From an uncultured Blautia sp. (GTDB lineage Bacteria; Bacillota; Clostridia; Lachnospirales; Lachnospiraceae), in the NCBI GenBank assembly GCA_934378195.1, contig CAKRPO010000016.1:1-39014 (forward strand): 39,014 nucleotides of DNA, written 5' to 3'. This document shows, piece by piece, positions 18,326 to 25,022 of this stretch; the first letter of the stretch is position 1, and each line of letters begins with the position of its first letter. Both the position numbers and the translations under genes were made by a program. The notes under the pieces were generated by a model that was not told the DNA's origin, made no database searches, and saw only the letters and a program-made list of their open reading frames with translations.

Positions 18326-18368
18326 GGCCCAAATGTCGGGCATGTTTGCATGTCAGGACATTTGAGCC
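18326..18368 (+). other. Stem-loop between reductase and aroE-1 genes
   Basis: CAAATGTC (18330-18337) and GACATTTG (18357-18364) form an 8-bp stem, extended by imperfect GGCC/AGCC ends, with CATG-tttg-CATG inside. There is no T-run, so an mRNA processing or partial pausing site is likelier than a terminator. Confidence 0.4.
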
Positions 18369-18432
18369 TGGATCCCGCTCAAACATGAGAAAGTAGCGAT
18401 TTATGTAAATACAAAGAAAAGAGGAAAAAATC

Positions 18433-19320
18433 ATGCCAAACGTAACAGGACATACAGAATTAGTAGGATTAATGGCTTACCCGATCCGTCATACACAGTC
18501 ACCGACAACTCACAACCTCGCATACGACAAAAACGGCGATGACGTTATCCAGCTTGCATTCGAAGTAGACAACGATTCCCTCAAAGATGCTGTTCAGAGT
18601 ATCCGTGCTCTCAAAATGCTTGGTTCCAACATCTCCATGCCGAACAAAACAGTTGTTCACAAATATCTGGATGAAGTTGATGAAGCTGCCAAATTATGCG
18701 GTGCCATCAACACAGTTGTAAACATGCGTGACGAAAACGGACAGGTTACAGGAAAGCTCAAAGGCTACAACACTGACGGTATGGGATACTGGCAGGGACT
18801 CAAAGAAGAAGGCATTGATTTTAAAGGAATGAAGATGGTCCTGATCGGAACCGGTGGAGCTGCAACAGCGATCGCAGTACGCGGAGCTCTTGACGGAATC
18901 GCTGAGATTGAAATCTTCAATATCAAAGATAAATTCTACAGCCGTGGAGAAGAAATCGTTGACCTGATCAACAAGAACACAAACTGCAAAGCTACAATGA
19001 ACGATCTTGCAGATCATGATCTCCTCAAAGAAAAAATGCATGCAGCAGATCTGTTCTGTGATGCAACAGGTGTAGGAATGCATCCACTCGAAGACCTTTC
19101 CAATATCCCGGATACTTCTTTCTTCAAGAAAGATCTGATCGTAACAGATACTGTATACGCACCACGCGAAACAGTTATGATGAAACAGGCAAAAGAAGCC
19201 GGATGTGAAAAAGTTTACAATGGTATGAGCATGATGCTGTTCCAGGCACTGATCGCAATTAAACTGTATACCGGCAAAGATACACCGGTAGATTACATGA
19301 AAGAGAAACTTGGAATCTAA
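18433..19320 (+). CDS. aroE: Shikimate/quinate dehydrogenase, AroE paralogue 1
   Basis: NAD(P)-dependent oxidoreductase interconverting shikimate and 3-dehydroshikimate (or quinate and 3-dehydroquinate), 295 residues. The substrate domain has HTQSPTTHN near residue 20, catalytic Lys72 in NISMPNK, Asn93 in AINT and Asp115 in NTDG. The nucleotide site is GTGGAATA (139-146). The first serine of the usual SxS pair is threonine (Thr21-x-Ser23), at a position tied to shikimate/quinate discrimination in the family, so a quinate or YdiB-like role is possible. It follows the flavin reductase gene by 126 bases; GAGGAAAA precedes the ATG. A second, clearly related aroE lies at 20816. Confidence 0.93.
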   Translation: MPNVTGHTELVGLMAYPIRHTQSPTTHNLAYDKNGDDVIQLAFEVDNDSLKDAVQSIRALKMLGSNISMPNKTVVHKYLDEVDEAAKLCGAINTVVNMRDENGQVTGKLKGYNTDGMGYWQGLKEEGIDFKGMKMVLIGTGGAATAIAVRGALDGIAEIEIFNIKDKFYSRGEEIVDLINKNTNCKATMNDLADHDLLKEKMHAADLFCDATGVGMHPLEDLSNIPDTSFFKKDLIVTDTVYAPRETVMMKQAKEAGCEKVYNGMSMMLFQALIAIKLYTGKDTPVDYMKEKLGI

Positions 19321-19333
19321 GGAAAATTTAGAG

Positions 19334-19362
19334 TTGACTTTTTCATGAAAATAGCATATTCT
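19334..19362 (+). promoter_or_regulatory. Promoter of the candidate antitoxin RNA
   Basis: TTGACT (19334-19339) and TATTCT (19357-19362) are separated by exactly 17 bases. No reading frame with a ribosome site follows before the terminator at 19405, so the product should be a small RNA starting near 19369. Confidence 0.65.
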
Positions 19363-19368
19363 TATAAC

Positions 19369-19440
19369 AGTTAAGGAATGTGATGAGATTCCATGAAGCA
19401 AAACGAAAGCCCTCAGAGTTGCAGCTCTGAGGGCTTTCTT
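19369..19440 (+). ncRNA. Candidate antitoxin RNA of a Fst/par-like type I module
   Basis: About 72 bases from the predicted start to the end of the terminator. It carries TGTGATGAG (19379-19387) and TTCCATGAA (19389-19397). The same two blocks recur on this strand at 19549-19557 and 19564-19572, where they are the complement of the toxin gene's start region. The RNA can therefore pair with the toxin mRNA over its ATG. It runs convergently with the toxin transcript and shares its terminator, as RNA II does in the enterococcal par locus. The RNA's ends are inferred, not seen. Confidence 0.65.
19405..19438. terminator. Bidirectional terminator shared by toxin mRNA and antitoxin RNA
   Basis: GAAAGCCCTCAGAG and CTCTGAGGGCTTTC form a perfect 14-bp stem around TTGCAG. 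Plus-strand transcripts end in CTTTCTT and minus-strand transcripts in CTTTCGTTTTG. It would also end the aroE-1 transcript. Confidence 0.85.
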
Positions 19441-19479
19441 GCTCGCTGCGGTGAGCTAATCCGTTTAGGCTGATGCTGT

Positions 19480-19569
19480 TTATCGTCTGCCGCTCAGCCA
19501 TTTGCATATGTAGTAGCTAACTACGTTTGCTATTACGGAGACAAGAAGTGTGATGAGTATTTCTTCCAT
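19480..19569 (-). CDS. Small hydrophobic peptide, candidate type I toxin
   Basis: A 29-residue peptide: it begins MEEILITLLV, has one hydrophobic helix of about 20 residues (ITLLVSVIANVVSYYIC), and ends KWLSGRR with a tryptophan and basic tail. This layout (short acidic start, single helix, W near a charged end) is shared by Fst/Ldr/holin-like type I toxins, which act at the cytoplasmic membrane. AGAGGT lies 7 bases before the ATG. The start codon lies inside the TTCCATGAA block that recurs in the convergent small RNA. The gene is antisense to the flanking genes and lies alone between aroE-1 and the HAD gene. It is short, so annotation tools may miss it. Confidence 0.7.
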   Translation of the reverse strand: MEEILITLLVSVIANVVSYYICKWLSGRR

Positions 19570-19610
19570 GAAACGCACCTCTTTTCTGCTGGAGGGTCAA
19601 CCGCTCTTTA

Positions 19611-19639
19611 AGTGTATCATGGCTTAGAACAAAATTGAA
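19611..19639 (-). promoter_or_regulatory. Possible promoter of the small toxin gene
   Basis: On the minus strand TTCAAT (19634-19639) and TACACT (19611-19616) are 17 bases apart, which would give a leader of about 35 bases. Both hexamers are weak matches. Confidence 0.3.
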
Positions 19640-19659
19640 CATATTTTAGAACAAATTGA
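19624..19659. repeat. Direct repeat upstream of the HAD gene
   Basis: TTAGAACAAAATTGA (19624-19638) and TTAGAACAAATTGA (19646-19659) start 22 bases apart, two helical turns. They overlap the predicted toxin promoter and precede the HAD gene, so a regulator may bind here. Confidence 0.45.
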
Positions 19660-19690
19660 GTTGCACATTATATGACAGAGGAGAATTCAA

Positions 19691-20491
19691 ATGATAAAAC
19701 TTGTGGTAACAGATATTGATGGAACGCTTGTCAAAGATGGAACTCTGGATATCAATCCAGAATATATGGATGTGATAAAGAAACTGACAGAAAAGGGCAT
19801 TCATTTTGTTGCCTGCTCTGGTAGACAGTACTGCAGTGAAAAGCAGCTGTTTTCCCCGGTAAAAGACAGAATCTTTTTTATTTCTGACGGCGGTACGCTG
19901 ATCCGTACATCTGAAAAAATACTGAAAGTACATACACTTCCTGCTGAGATATGGAAAAATATGGCACGAATGGCAAAGAAAGAAATGCCGGGATGTGATT
20001 ATTTTATTTCCAGCCCGGATATCAGCTATGCAGAAAATGCAGATACACCGATGTTTCACTGGCTTCATGATTCCTATGGATATGATATAAGAGAAATACC
20101 GGATTTACTGGAGCCTTCTTTTGAAAATGAACAGATCATGAAGATTGCAATTTATAATACTGATCACTGTGAAGAAAAATGTGCACCGGTTTTTACTCCA
20201 TACTGGAAAGACAAGGTAAATATGGCATGTGCCGGAAAAGAATGGATGGACTGCACACCACATGGAGCGGATAAAAGCTCGGCAGTTGCATTCCTTCAGA
20301 AATATCTGGGAATCTCACCGGAGGAAACCTGTACTTTTGGCGACAATATCAACGATATTGAAATGCTGAAAAATGCAGGGCACAGTTATGCCGTTGCAAA
20401 TGCCCGAGAAGAAGTGAAGCAGGCTGCAAAGGCAGTCTGCCCGTCATATCAGGAAGATGGGGTATTGAGTGTGTTGAAGAAAATGCTGTAA
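19691..20491 (+). CDS. Cof-type HAD-IIB phosphatase
   Basis: A 266-residue haloacid-dehalogenase hydrolase. Motif I is TDIDGTL with the nucleophile Asp8 and acid Asp10; motif II lies in FVACSGR; motif IV is TFGDNINDIEML near residue 222. The central C2 cap places it in the Cof/HAD-IIB group, which dephosphorylates sugar phosphates, flavin precursors or similar small molecules. GAGGAG precedes the ATG. The substrate is unknown. It sits between the toxin-like module and a repeat, and nothing ties it firmly to the aro genes around it. Confidence 0.9.
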   Translation: MIKLVVTDIDGTLVKDGTLDINPEYMDVIKKLTEKGIHFVACSGRQYCSEKQLFSPVKDRIFFISDGGTLIRTSEKILKVHTLPAEIWKNMARMAKKEMPGCDYFISSPDISYAENADTPMFHWLHDSYGYDIREIPDLLEPSFENEQIMKIAIYNTDHCEEKCAPVFTPYWKDKVNMACAGKEWMDCTPHGADKSSAVAFLQKYLGISPEETCTFGDNINDIEMLKNAGHSYAVANAREEVKQAAKAVCPSYQEDGVLSVLKKML

Positions 20492-20533
20492 TCAAAATGG
20501 AATGAACAGTAACCAGAAATAATAGGAGATTTT

Positions 20534-20596
20534 ATGAAGCAAAACAAAAACGCTCCGCGAGGATGCGACCAGATGCATGTGGAATATGACTGCTAA
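20534..20596 (+). pseudogene. Orphan ribosome site and start codon running into a repeat
   Basis: TAGGAG stands 5 bases before an ATG that opens a 20-codon frame starting MKQNKNAPRGCDQ. From the fifth codon the frame lies inside the 139-bp repeat and stops at 20594. It is either a chance small frame or the 5' end of a gene cut by repeat insertion. No known protein is recognised. Confidence 0.25.
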
Positions 20597-20684
20597 AGCA
20601 GACTGCATCTGGCGCGCAAAGCGTAACAAGTCCATCAAAGATTGAGGGATTCAGGGAGCTTGAAGCGGACTTGTCCGCTTTGTT
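20546..20684. repeat. 139-bp hairpin-rich dispersed repeat, copy 2
   Basis: Same orientation and length as 9456-9594, with five substitutions. The AAGCGGAC/GTCCGCTT and CCAGATGCA/TGCATCTGG arms are intact, while two other stems carry one mismatch each. It lies between the HAD gene and aroE-2. Confidence 0.88.
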
Positions 20685-20815
20685 ACTTGTTACGGTGAGA
20701 ATATAAGAAACTGAAAATAGTCTTTGCTTTATCACTTTAAATCGTGTATAATGACTTTTATATACAGGCGGGAGTGAAATCGCCAAATCTTGATACGCGG
20801 AAAGGAAAATGGATT

Positions 20816-21682
20816 ATGTCAAAACATATCACAGGACACACCGGATTATTATGTTTACTTGGAAGCCCGGTCGCACACAGCGTTTCTCCTGAAATGCACA
20901 ACGAAGCATGCGACCAGCTGGGGCTGGATTATACATACCTTGCGTTTGATGTACCGGAAGACAAGATGCCGGAAGCAGTACAGGGACTCCGTACAATGGG
21001 AGCCAGAGGATGGAACATTACCATGCCGGGCAAGAATATCATGTGTAAACTCGCTGACAAAGTATCTCCTGCATCTGAAATCTCAGGAGCATGTAATACG
21101 ATCGTCAATGACAATGGCGTGCTGACAGCTTACACAACAGACGGTGTTGGATTTATGAGAGCTGTTAAAGAAGATGGTGTCGATATTATTGGAAAGAAGA
21201 TGACACTTCTCGGAGCCGGCGGAGCTGCAACTGCAATCCTTGTACAGGCTGCACTTGATGGTGTTGCTGAGATTAATGTATTCAATGTAAGAGACAACTT
21301 CTTCGGAAGAGCTGAGGAAATCGTTGCAAAACTGAACGAGCGTACAGAGTGCAAAGTAACTCTGCATGATTTTTCTGATCCGGAAGTTCTTCGTGCATCC
21401 ATCGCGGAAAGCACGATCCTTGTAAATGGTACTTCCGTAGGAATGGCTCCGAATGTAGACAGAACGATCATCACAGATACAAGCATGTTCCACAAAGATC
21501 TGTTTGTATTCGATGTAATCTACAATCCACAGGAGACAAGACTTCTCCGCGAAGCCAAAGAAGCAGGCTGCAAGACCGGCAACGGAATGTACATGCTGCT
21601 GTACCAGGGAGCTGCATCCTTCAAACTCTGGACGGGTGAGGAAATGCCTGTGGAGATTATTAAAGAGAAATATTTCTCTTAA
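20816..21682 (+). CDS. aroE: Shikimate dehydrogenase, AroE paralogue 2
   Basis: NAD(P)-dependent shikimate/quinate dehydrogenase, 288 residues. The ATG at 20816 is preferred because GGAAAGGA lies 9 bases upstream and the protein then begins MSKHITGHTG, matching paralogue 1; an upstream ATG at 20744 adds 24 residues without a ribosome site or similarity. Substrate motifs: HSVSPEMHN with the canonical Ser22-x-Ser24 pair, Lys73 in NITMPGK, Asn94 in ACNT and Asp109 in YTTDG. The nucleotide loop is GAGGAATA (133-140). It shares long blocks with paralogue 1 (for example DG-AEI--FN--D-F--R-EEIV), pointing to duplication. Its SxS pair suggests ordinary shikimate preference. A repeat element begins 5 bases after its stop. 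Confidence 0.93.
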   Translation: MSKHITGHTGLLCLLGSPVAHSVSPEMHNEACDQLGLDYTYLAFDVPEDKMPEAVQGLRTMGARGWNITMPGKNIMCKLADKVSPASEISGACNTIVNDNGVLTAYTTDGVGFMRAVKEDGVDIIGKKMTLLGAGGAATAILVQAALDGVAEINVFNVRDNFFGRAEEIVAKLNERTECKVTLHDFSDPEVLRASIAESTILVNGTSVGMAPNVDRTIITDTSMFHKDLFVFDVIYNPQETRLLREAKEAGCKTGNGMYMLLYQGAASFKLWTGEEMPVEIIKEKYFS

Positions 21683-21687
21683 GAAAA

Positions 21688-22030
21688 AACCGCAAAGGGG
21701 TCCTGTCCGTCCCCCTCTGCACACCCCTCGGAGTGCGTTCGACGTGACGAATGGAAGAGAGAGGGCTACAAAAGTTCCAGGTAGAATAAGACGGAGATGT
21801 ACTAACTTTACTTGGGATGAAAGACAGAAAACGGCTCCAGATGCGAGTGATTGTCTGAGTTACGTTCAATAGAATACCGATAGAATGACAGAATAACGGG
21901 ATATCTTCTCCACACGATAGAGAAGAGTTCCGTTATTTTTTTCTGCACATTTCATATTTGATGAACTTAGAATTATTATTTCTACGCCCAGGGGTTGCAA
22001 GGGGATGGCATTCGAAGTCCCCTTGCATTC
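21688..22030. repeat. Inverted-repeat-bounded element, copy I
   Basis: A 343-bp element. Its left end reads AACCGCAAAGGGGTCC...ACCCCTCGG and its right end CCCAGGGGTTGCAAGGGG...CCCCTTGCATTC, inverted versions of each other; each end can also fold into a hairpin. Inside lie the family motifs TAGAATAAGACGG, AACTTTAC and CGATAGAATGA, plus a terminator-like stem. There is no credible gene inside. It directly follows aroE-2 and probably ends its transcript. Confidence 0.75.
21892..21942 (+). terminator. Central stem of element I
   Basis: AATAACGG pairs with CCGTTATT, with an inner CTTCTC/GAGAAG stem, followed by seven T. Elements II and IV carry the same fold with compensatory base changes in the outer stem. 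Confidence 0.8.
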
Positions 22031-22035
22031 TTCCT

Positions 22036-22229
22036 ACATGTCAATGTAATGACGGGTCTCAGGGCAACGCCATGAAAAATACATGTCAATGTAATGACGG
22101 GTCTCAGGGCAACGCTATGAAAAATACATGTCAATGCAAATTAACGGGTCCCAGGGCAGTCCCTGAAAGAAAATAGAAGAATATAGAAATGTCAAAGCAA
22201 ATTGACGGGCACATGGGCAGTACCCATGA
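22036..22229. repeat. 45-bp tandem repeat array downstream of element I
   Basis: ACATGTCAATGTAATGACGG starts units at 22036 and 22081; a diverged unit starts at 22126 and a further one at 22187. Units 3 and 4 have hairpins CAGGG-cagt-CCCTG and CATGGG-cagta-CCCATG behind a TTGACGGG or TTAACGGG block. Similar modules follow elements II and III. The array ends 4 bases before the promoter of the DtxR-like gene. Confidence 0.75.
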
Positions 22230-22233
22230 AGTC

Positions 22234-22286
22234 TTGACAAATATCTTCCCCAGTACTTATAATAGAATACAGTTAGTTATATCTAA
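22234..22286 (+). promoter_or_regulatory. Promoter and possible operator of the DtxR-like gene
   Basis: TTGACA (22234-22239) and TATAAT (22258-22263) are both perfect consensus, with an 18-base spacer. Ten bases after the -10 lies TTAG-TTATAT-CTAA (22273-22286), a dyad with the TTAG/CTAA ends of DtxR-family operators, so autorepression is plausible. Confidence 0.65.
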
Positions 22287-22329
22287 TAATAGTTATATGT
22301 ATCCTATTTGCTACAGGGAGGCCCGCCAC

Positions 22330-23151
22330 ATGCAAAAGAACATCCAACCGACACGCATCGGTCTTGACATGCCATCTTCGCGCCGTGAGATCGAAGAAGA
22401 CATTCTTGAAGAGCTCTGCCGTTTTTCTCAGGAAGAAAATATGCTGACATTTCAGAATCTCAGCGAACAACTGAATATTTCCGAAAAGGAGCTTACCTAT
22501 TACATCCGCCAGATGAAACGCCATGGTTACGTGGAGCTTTCGCCGGAGGGGACGCAGGTTTGTCTCACGGAGCTTGGGCGTATCATCGGTGCGGAGTGCA
22601 GATACCGCCACGAAACATTTATGCAGTTTCTGCAGTATGTTGGGGTGGAGAATGACACGGCCCGGGAAGATGCCTGCCGTATTGAACACATTGTCAGTGA
22701 AGAAACGGTGCGCCAGGTCTGCAATTTCATGAATTATGGTGATACTTTTGAGCGGACACTTCGTTGTACAGACCTCAGTTACCGCTACGAGCCGGGCGAT
22801 TATTCCTTTTTGATGGGAATTTATTATATGGAAAAAATGTATCCGCGCAGGCTTGCCCGCGAAGGCAGATGTTTTTCCGAAAATATCCGCCTTCATGTAG
22901 AAGAAGACAAAAGCTGGTTTGAGCTTGAGCCAGTCGGCGAGGATCCGGGCATTTTGTGGTATCAGGAACATCAGAAATGGATACAGGCCGAAGTGCACGA
23001 AGGCAGACCGGTTCTTCCATCGGTTGTTTTTGAATTTGCGATTCAAAGACGGGATCCGATCATAGAAGGAACAGCACTCGTTGCATTTGCTCGAGACGGA
23101 GAACGGCCGTCCGACTGGAACAGCCTGGAACTGGACGTACATATCTGGTAA
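22330..23151 (+). CDS. DtxR-family metal-dependent regulator with an unusual C-terminal domain
   Basis: A 273-residue DNA-binding protein. The start at 22330 is chosen because GGGAGG lies 8 bases upstream; an earlier in-frame ATG at 22189 would translate the upstream hairpin repeat and promoter. Residues 20-85 are a winged helix-turn-helix (LTFQNLSEQLNISEKELTYYIRQMKRHGYV). Residues 86-125 are the DtxR metal-binding/dimerisation region with His94 and EDACRIEH, where Cys116, Glu119 and His120 align with Cys102, Glu105 and His106 of DtxR; a cysteine rather than glutamate there favours iron over manganese. The last 130 residues are not the usual SH3/FeoA-like domain and I do not recognise them. 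It forms an operon with the next gene and may have governed the decayed iron/haem genes downstream. Confidence 0.75.
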   Translation: MQKNIQPTRIGLDMPSSRREIEEDILEELCRFSQEENMLTFQNLSEQLNISEKELTYYIRQMKRHGYVELSPEGTQVCLTELGRIIGAECRYRHETFMQFLQYVGVENDTAREDACRIEHIVSEETVRQVCNFMNYGDTFERTLRCTDLSYRYEPGDYSFLMGIYYMEKMYPRRLAREGRCFSENIRLHVEEDKSWFELEPVGEDPGILWYQEHQKWIQAEVHEGRPVLPSVVFEFAIQRRDPIIEGTALVAFARDGERPSDWNSLELDVHIW

Positions 23152-23163
23152 GGAGGAAAAAAT

Positions 23164-23982
23164 ATGAATACTTTGCTTCATCCGTCTCTTCTCCAGATTA
23201 CTTATCTGACTACACTGGAAAAGACGGAGAAAAAGCGCGGCTGCGTTGGGCTGATTGCTGATATCTGTGGAGTGAGTCATGGTCCGGTGAGTCGTTTTTT
23301 CAAAGAATGTGTAAGCTGCGGATACCTGACAGAGCAGTATGAATTTACAGAAGCAGGCATTCGTGCACTCAGAATGTACAAAAGAATTCTGCATGATACA
23401 AGAGGATATCTTGTCCGGCTTGGCACCAGCGAAGAGGAAATGCCCGAAAAGCTCCGCCAGCTTGTCGAAAATGTTGATTATGAGTTGTTGATGTCGATCA
23501 CGAGAAGTGACATCAAAGTAAAAAAAGATACGACCAGTATGCCGGAGGAAGAATCGACTGTCTGGCTTCTCGAAAAAGTCCTTGAAAAAGGCAATTACGA
23601 AGTGGAAATTGCGCTTCTCCAGGTCAATCGAAATACAAAACCACGTCTGTCTATGGCACATCGGGGATTTGAACATCTTGCGGTGATCCGCCACAATAAC
23701 AGGGTGAGCTGGCTGGAACTCACGATCCGTCCGGTGCATGGCATTTCCAGGATTGATGGCAAGGATATGACGGGCTGGCTTTCGTCTCTCAAATACGAAA
23801 AACAGGGATTGCTTTATGAAGTGGATCTCCGCACAGACAAAGTCCGGATTCCACTGAACGCCTGCCGCTTTGTCCGAAGCAGCCACGGCAATATCAAAGG
23901 AATGATCATGATCACCGTTACGTGCAGCGCCGGGAAGGCACATATGCCAGAGAGTACAGCACTGTTGACCTTTTGGATGTGA
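23164..23982 (+). CDS. Winged-helix protein, probable partner of the DtxR-like regulator
   Basis: A 272-residue protein, 12 bases after the regulator gene and with a strong TAAGGAGG site. Residues 10-70 read as a DtxR/MarR-like winged helix (YLTTLEKTEKKRG, IADICGVSHGPVSRFF, FTEAGIRALR). The following helix pair is in the right place for the DtxR metal site, but the EACxxEH motif is replaced by EKLRQLVENVDYE, so metal sensing is probably lost. The C-terminal half (about 140 residues) is unrecognised and ends in a similar place to the first protein's extra domain. It may form a heterodimer or act as a metal-independent paralogue. A repeat-rich gap of more than 1 kb follows. Confidence 0.55.
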   Translation: MNTLLHPSLLQITYLTTLEKTEKKRGCVGLIADICGVSHGPVSRFFKECVSCGYLTEQYEFTEAGIRALRMYKRILHDTRGYLVRLGTSEEEMPEKLRQLVENVDYELLMSITRSDIKVKKDTTSMPEEESTVWLLEKVLEKGNYEVEIALLQVNRNTKPRLSMAHRGFEHLAVIRHNNRVSWLELTIRPVHGISRIDGKDMTGWLSSLKYEKQGLLYEVDLRTDKVRIPLNACRFVRSSHGNIKGMIMITVTCSAGKAHMPESTALLTFWM

Positions 23983-24227
23983 GGGGGAAACGAGGCTGTT
24001 TTCCCCTGATCCCCTTTTCCTATGGATATAGAAGCGTGAAGGGAACTTGGACGTTCCACTCAACTCTTCATTGGAATGAAAAAACTGTGAAGGGACTTGT
24101 CCAGTCCCCTCACACACCCCTGGGAGTGAATTCGATGGGACGGATGATGTGGGGAAGGATACAAGAGTTCTTGGTAGAATAAGATAGAAGGTTGTTAACT
24201 TTACTTAGGATGGAGAGTTTAGGCCAG

Positions 24228-24598
24228 GTTGAATGACCAGGGAAAGAGAAAGTTCTAGGGAGGTCCACGGGAATCGGGTGGTTGAATGACCAGGGAAAGA
24301 GAAAGTTCTAGGGAGGTCCACGGAAATCGGATGGTTGAATGGCCAGGGAAAGAGAAAGTTCTAGGGAGGTCCACGTAAATCGGGTGGTTGAATGGCCAGG
24401 GAAAGAGAAAGTTCTAGGGAGGTCCACGTAAATCGGGTGGTTGAATGACCAGGGAAAGAGAAAGTTCTAGGGAGGTCCACGTAAATCGGGTGGTTGAATG
24501 ACCAGGGAAAGAGAAAGTTCTAGGGAGGTCCACGGAAATCGGGTGGTTGAATGACCAGGGAAAGAGAAAGTTCTAGGGAGACCAACGGAAGTGCGGAA
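24228..24598. repeat. Seven tandem 53-bp repeats
   Basis: GTTGAATG recurs at 24228, 24281, 24334, 24387, 24440, 24493 and 24546, exactly 53 bases apart. Units contain CAGGGAAAGAGAAAGTTCTA and differ by only a few bases; a decayed eighth unit follows to about 24645. The period is not a multiple of three and no long frame runs through, so it is non-coding. No spacers separate the units, so it is not a CRISPR array. Confidence 0.95.
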
Positions 24599-24756
24599 AA
24601 TTGGATGACCAGGGAAGAGGCAAGTTGCTACAGGGCACATAAATCTGGGAAAAATGGATGGTTTGGATTGCGGTTGCTTAGATACGGGTCAAAAAATGGT
24701 TTGGAATTAGATGATCCAGGTTGCAGTAACCTGTGTGTAAACCAATAGAGTGATAG

Positions 24757-24808
24757 AATAGTGGGATATCTTCTCCATGAGACGAAAGAAGAGTTCCACT
24801 ATTTTTTT
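24757..24808 (+). terminator. Central stem of element II
   Basis: AATAGTGG pairs with CCACTATT, with an inner CTTCTC/GAAGAG stem, then seven T. The two changed stem positions relative to element I are compensated on the other arm. Confidence 0.8.
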
Positions 24809-24950
24809 CTATATATTTCATATTTGAAGAACTAAAAACTTTTATTTTCACGCCCAGGGGGTGGCGAGGGGACTGGCGTAAAGTCCCTTCGCGGTTTTCT
24901 TACATCCCAATGTAATGAAAAGGTTTCAGGATTATAATCTTGAGTTAAAA

Positions 24951-24990
24951 ATGTCAATATAAATTGACGGGTGCATGGGAAATACCCATG
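24951..24990 (+). repeat. Double-hairpin module downstream of element II
   Basis: GTCAAT-ATAA-ATTGAC is followed by CATGGG-AAATA-CCCATG, the same two-hairpin layout as the last unit of the array at 22187. It lies 32 bases before the candidate promoter of the nuclease gene. Confidence 0.65.
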
Positions 24991-25022
24991 AAAAATGTCG
25001 AACGAAAATTTTTTTATCACAT

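Larger units (their letters stand above)
24083..24896. repeat. Inverted-repeat-bounded element, copy II, expanded
   Basis: Left end AACTGTGAAGGGACTTG...CACCCCTGGGA and right end CGCCCAGGGGGTGGCGAGGGG...CCCTTCGCGGTT match the other copies. Between the usual left half (TAGAATAAGATAGAAGG, AACTTTACTTAGGATGG) and right half (AACCAATAGAGTGATAG) lie about 520 extra bases with the 53-bp tandem array. The gap 23983-25203 holds no gene besides this element and the promoter of the nuclease gene. Confidence 0.72.

Noticed and set aside
20744..20815. 24-residue N-terminal extension of AroE paralogue 2
   Set aside because: No ribosome site and no match to paralogue 1; GGAAAGGA supports 20816.
21958..22176. 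72-codon frame with repeated CQCNDGSQGN blocks
   Set aside because: It arises from the 45-bp hairpin array (45 is divisible by three); there is no ribosome site.
22189..22329. N-terminal extension of the DtxR-like protein from the ATG at 22189
   Set aside because: It translates a hairpin repeat unit, the promoter and the operator; a strong ribosome site supports the start at 22330.
22273..24117. 614-codon open frame on the minus strand antisense to the DtxR-like pair
   Set aside because: It covers both genes, their gap and repeat sequence; the plus-strand genes have strong ribosome sites and recognisable folds.
24228..24598. CRISPR array
   Set aside because: The 53-bp units abut directly with no unique spacers, and no cas genes are near.
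24551..24748. 65-codon frame in element II
   Set aside because: It starts inside the tandem repeat, whose period is not codon-sized, and ends in element sequence; no ribosome site.
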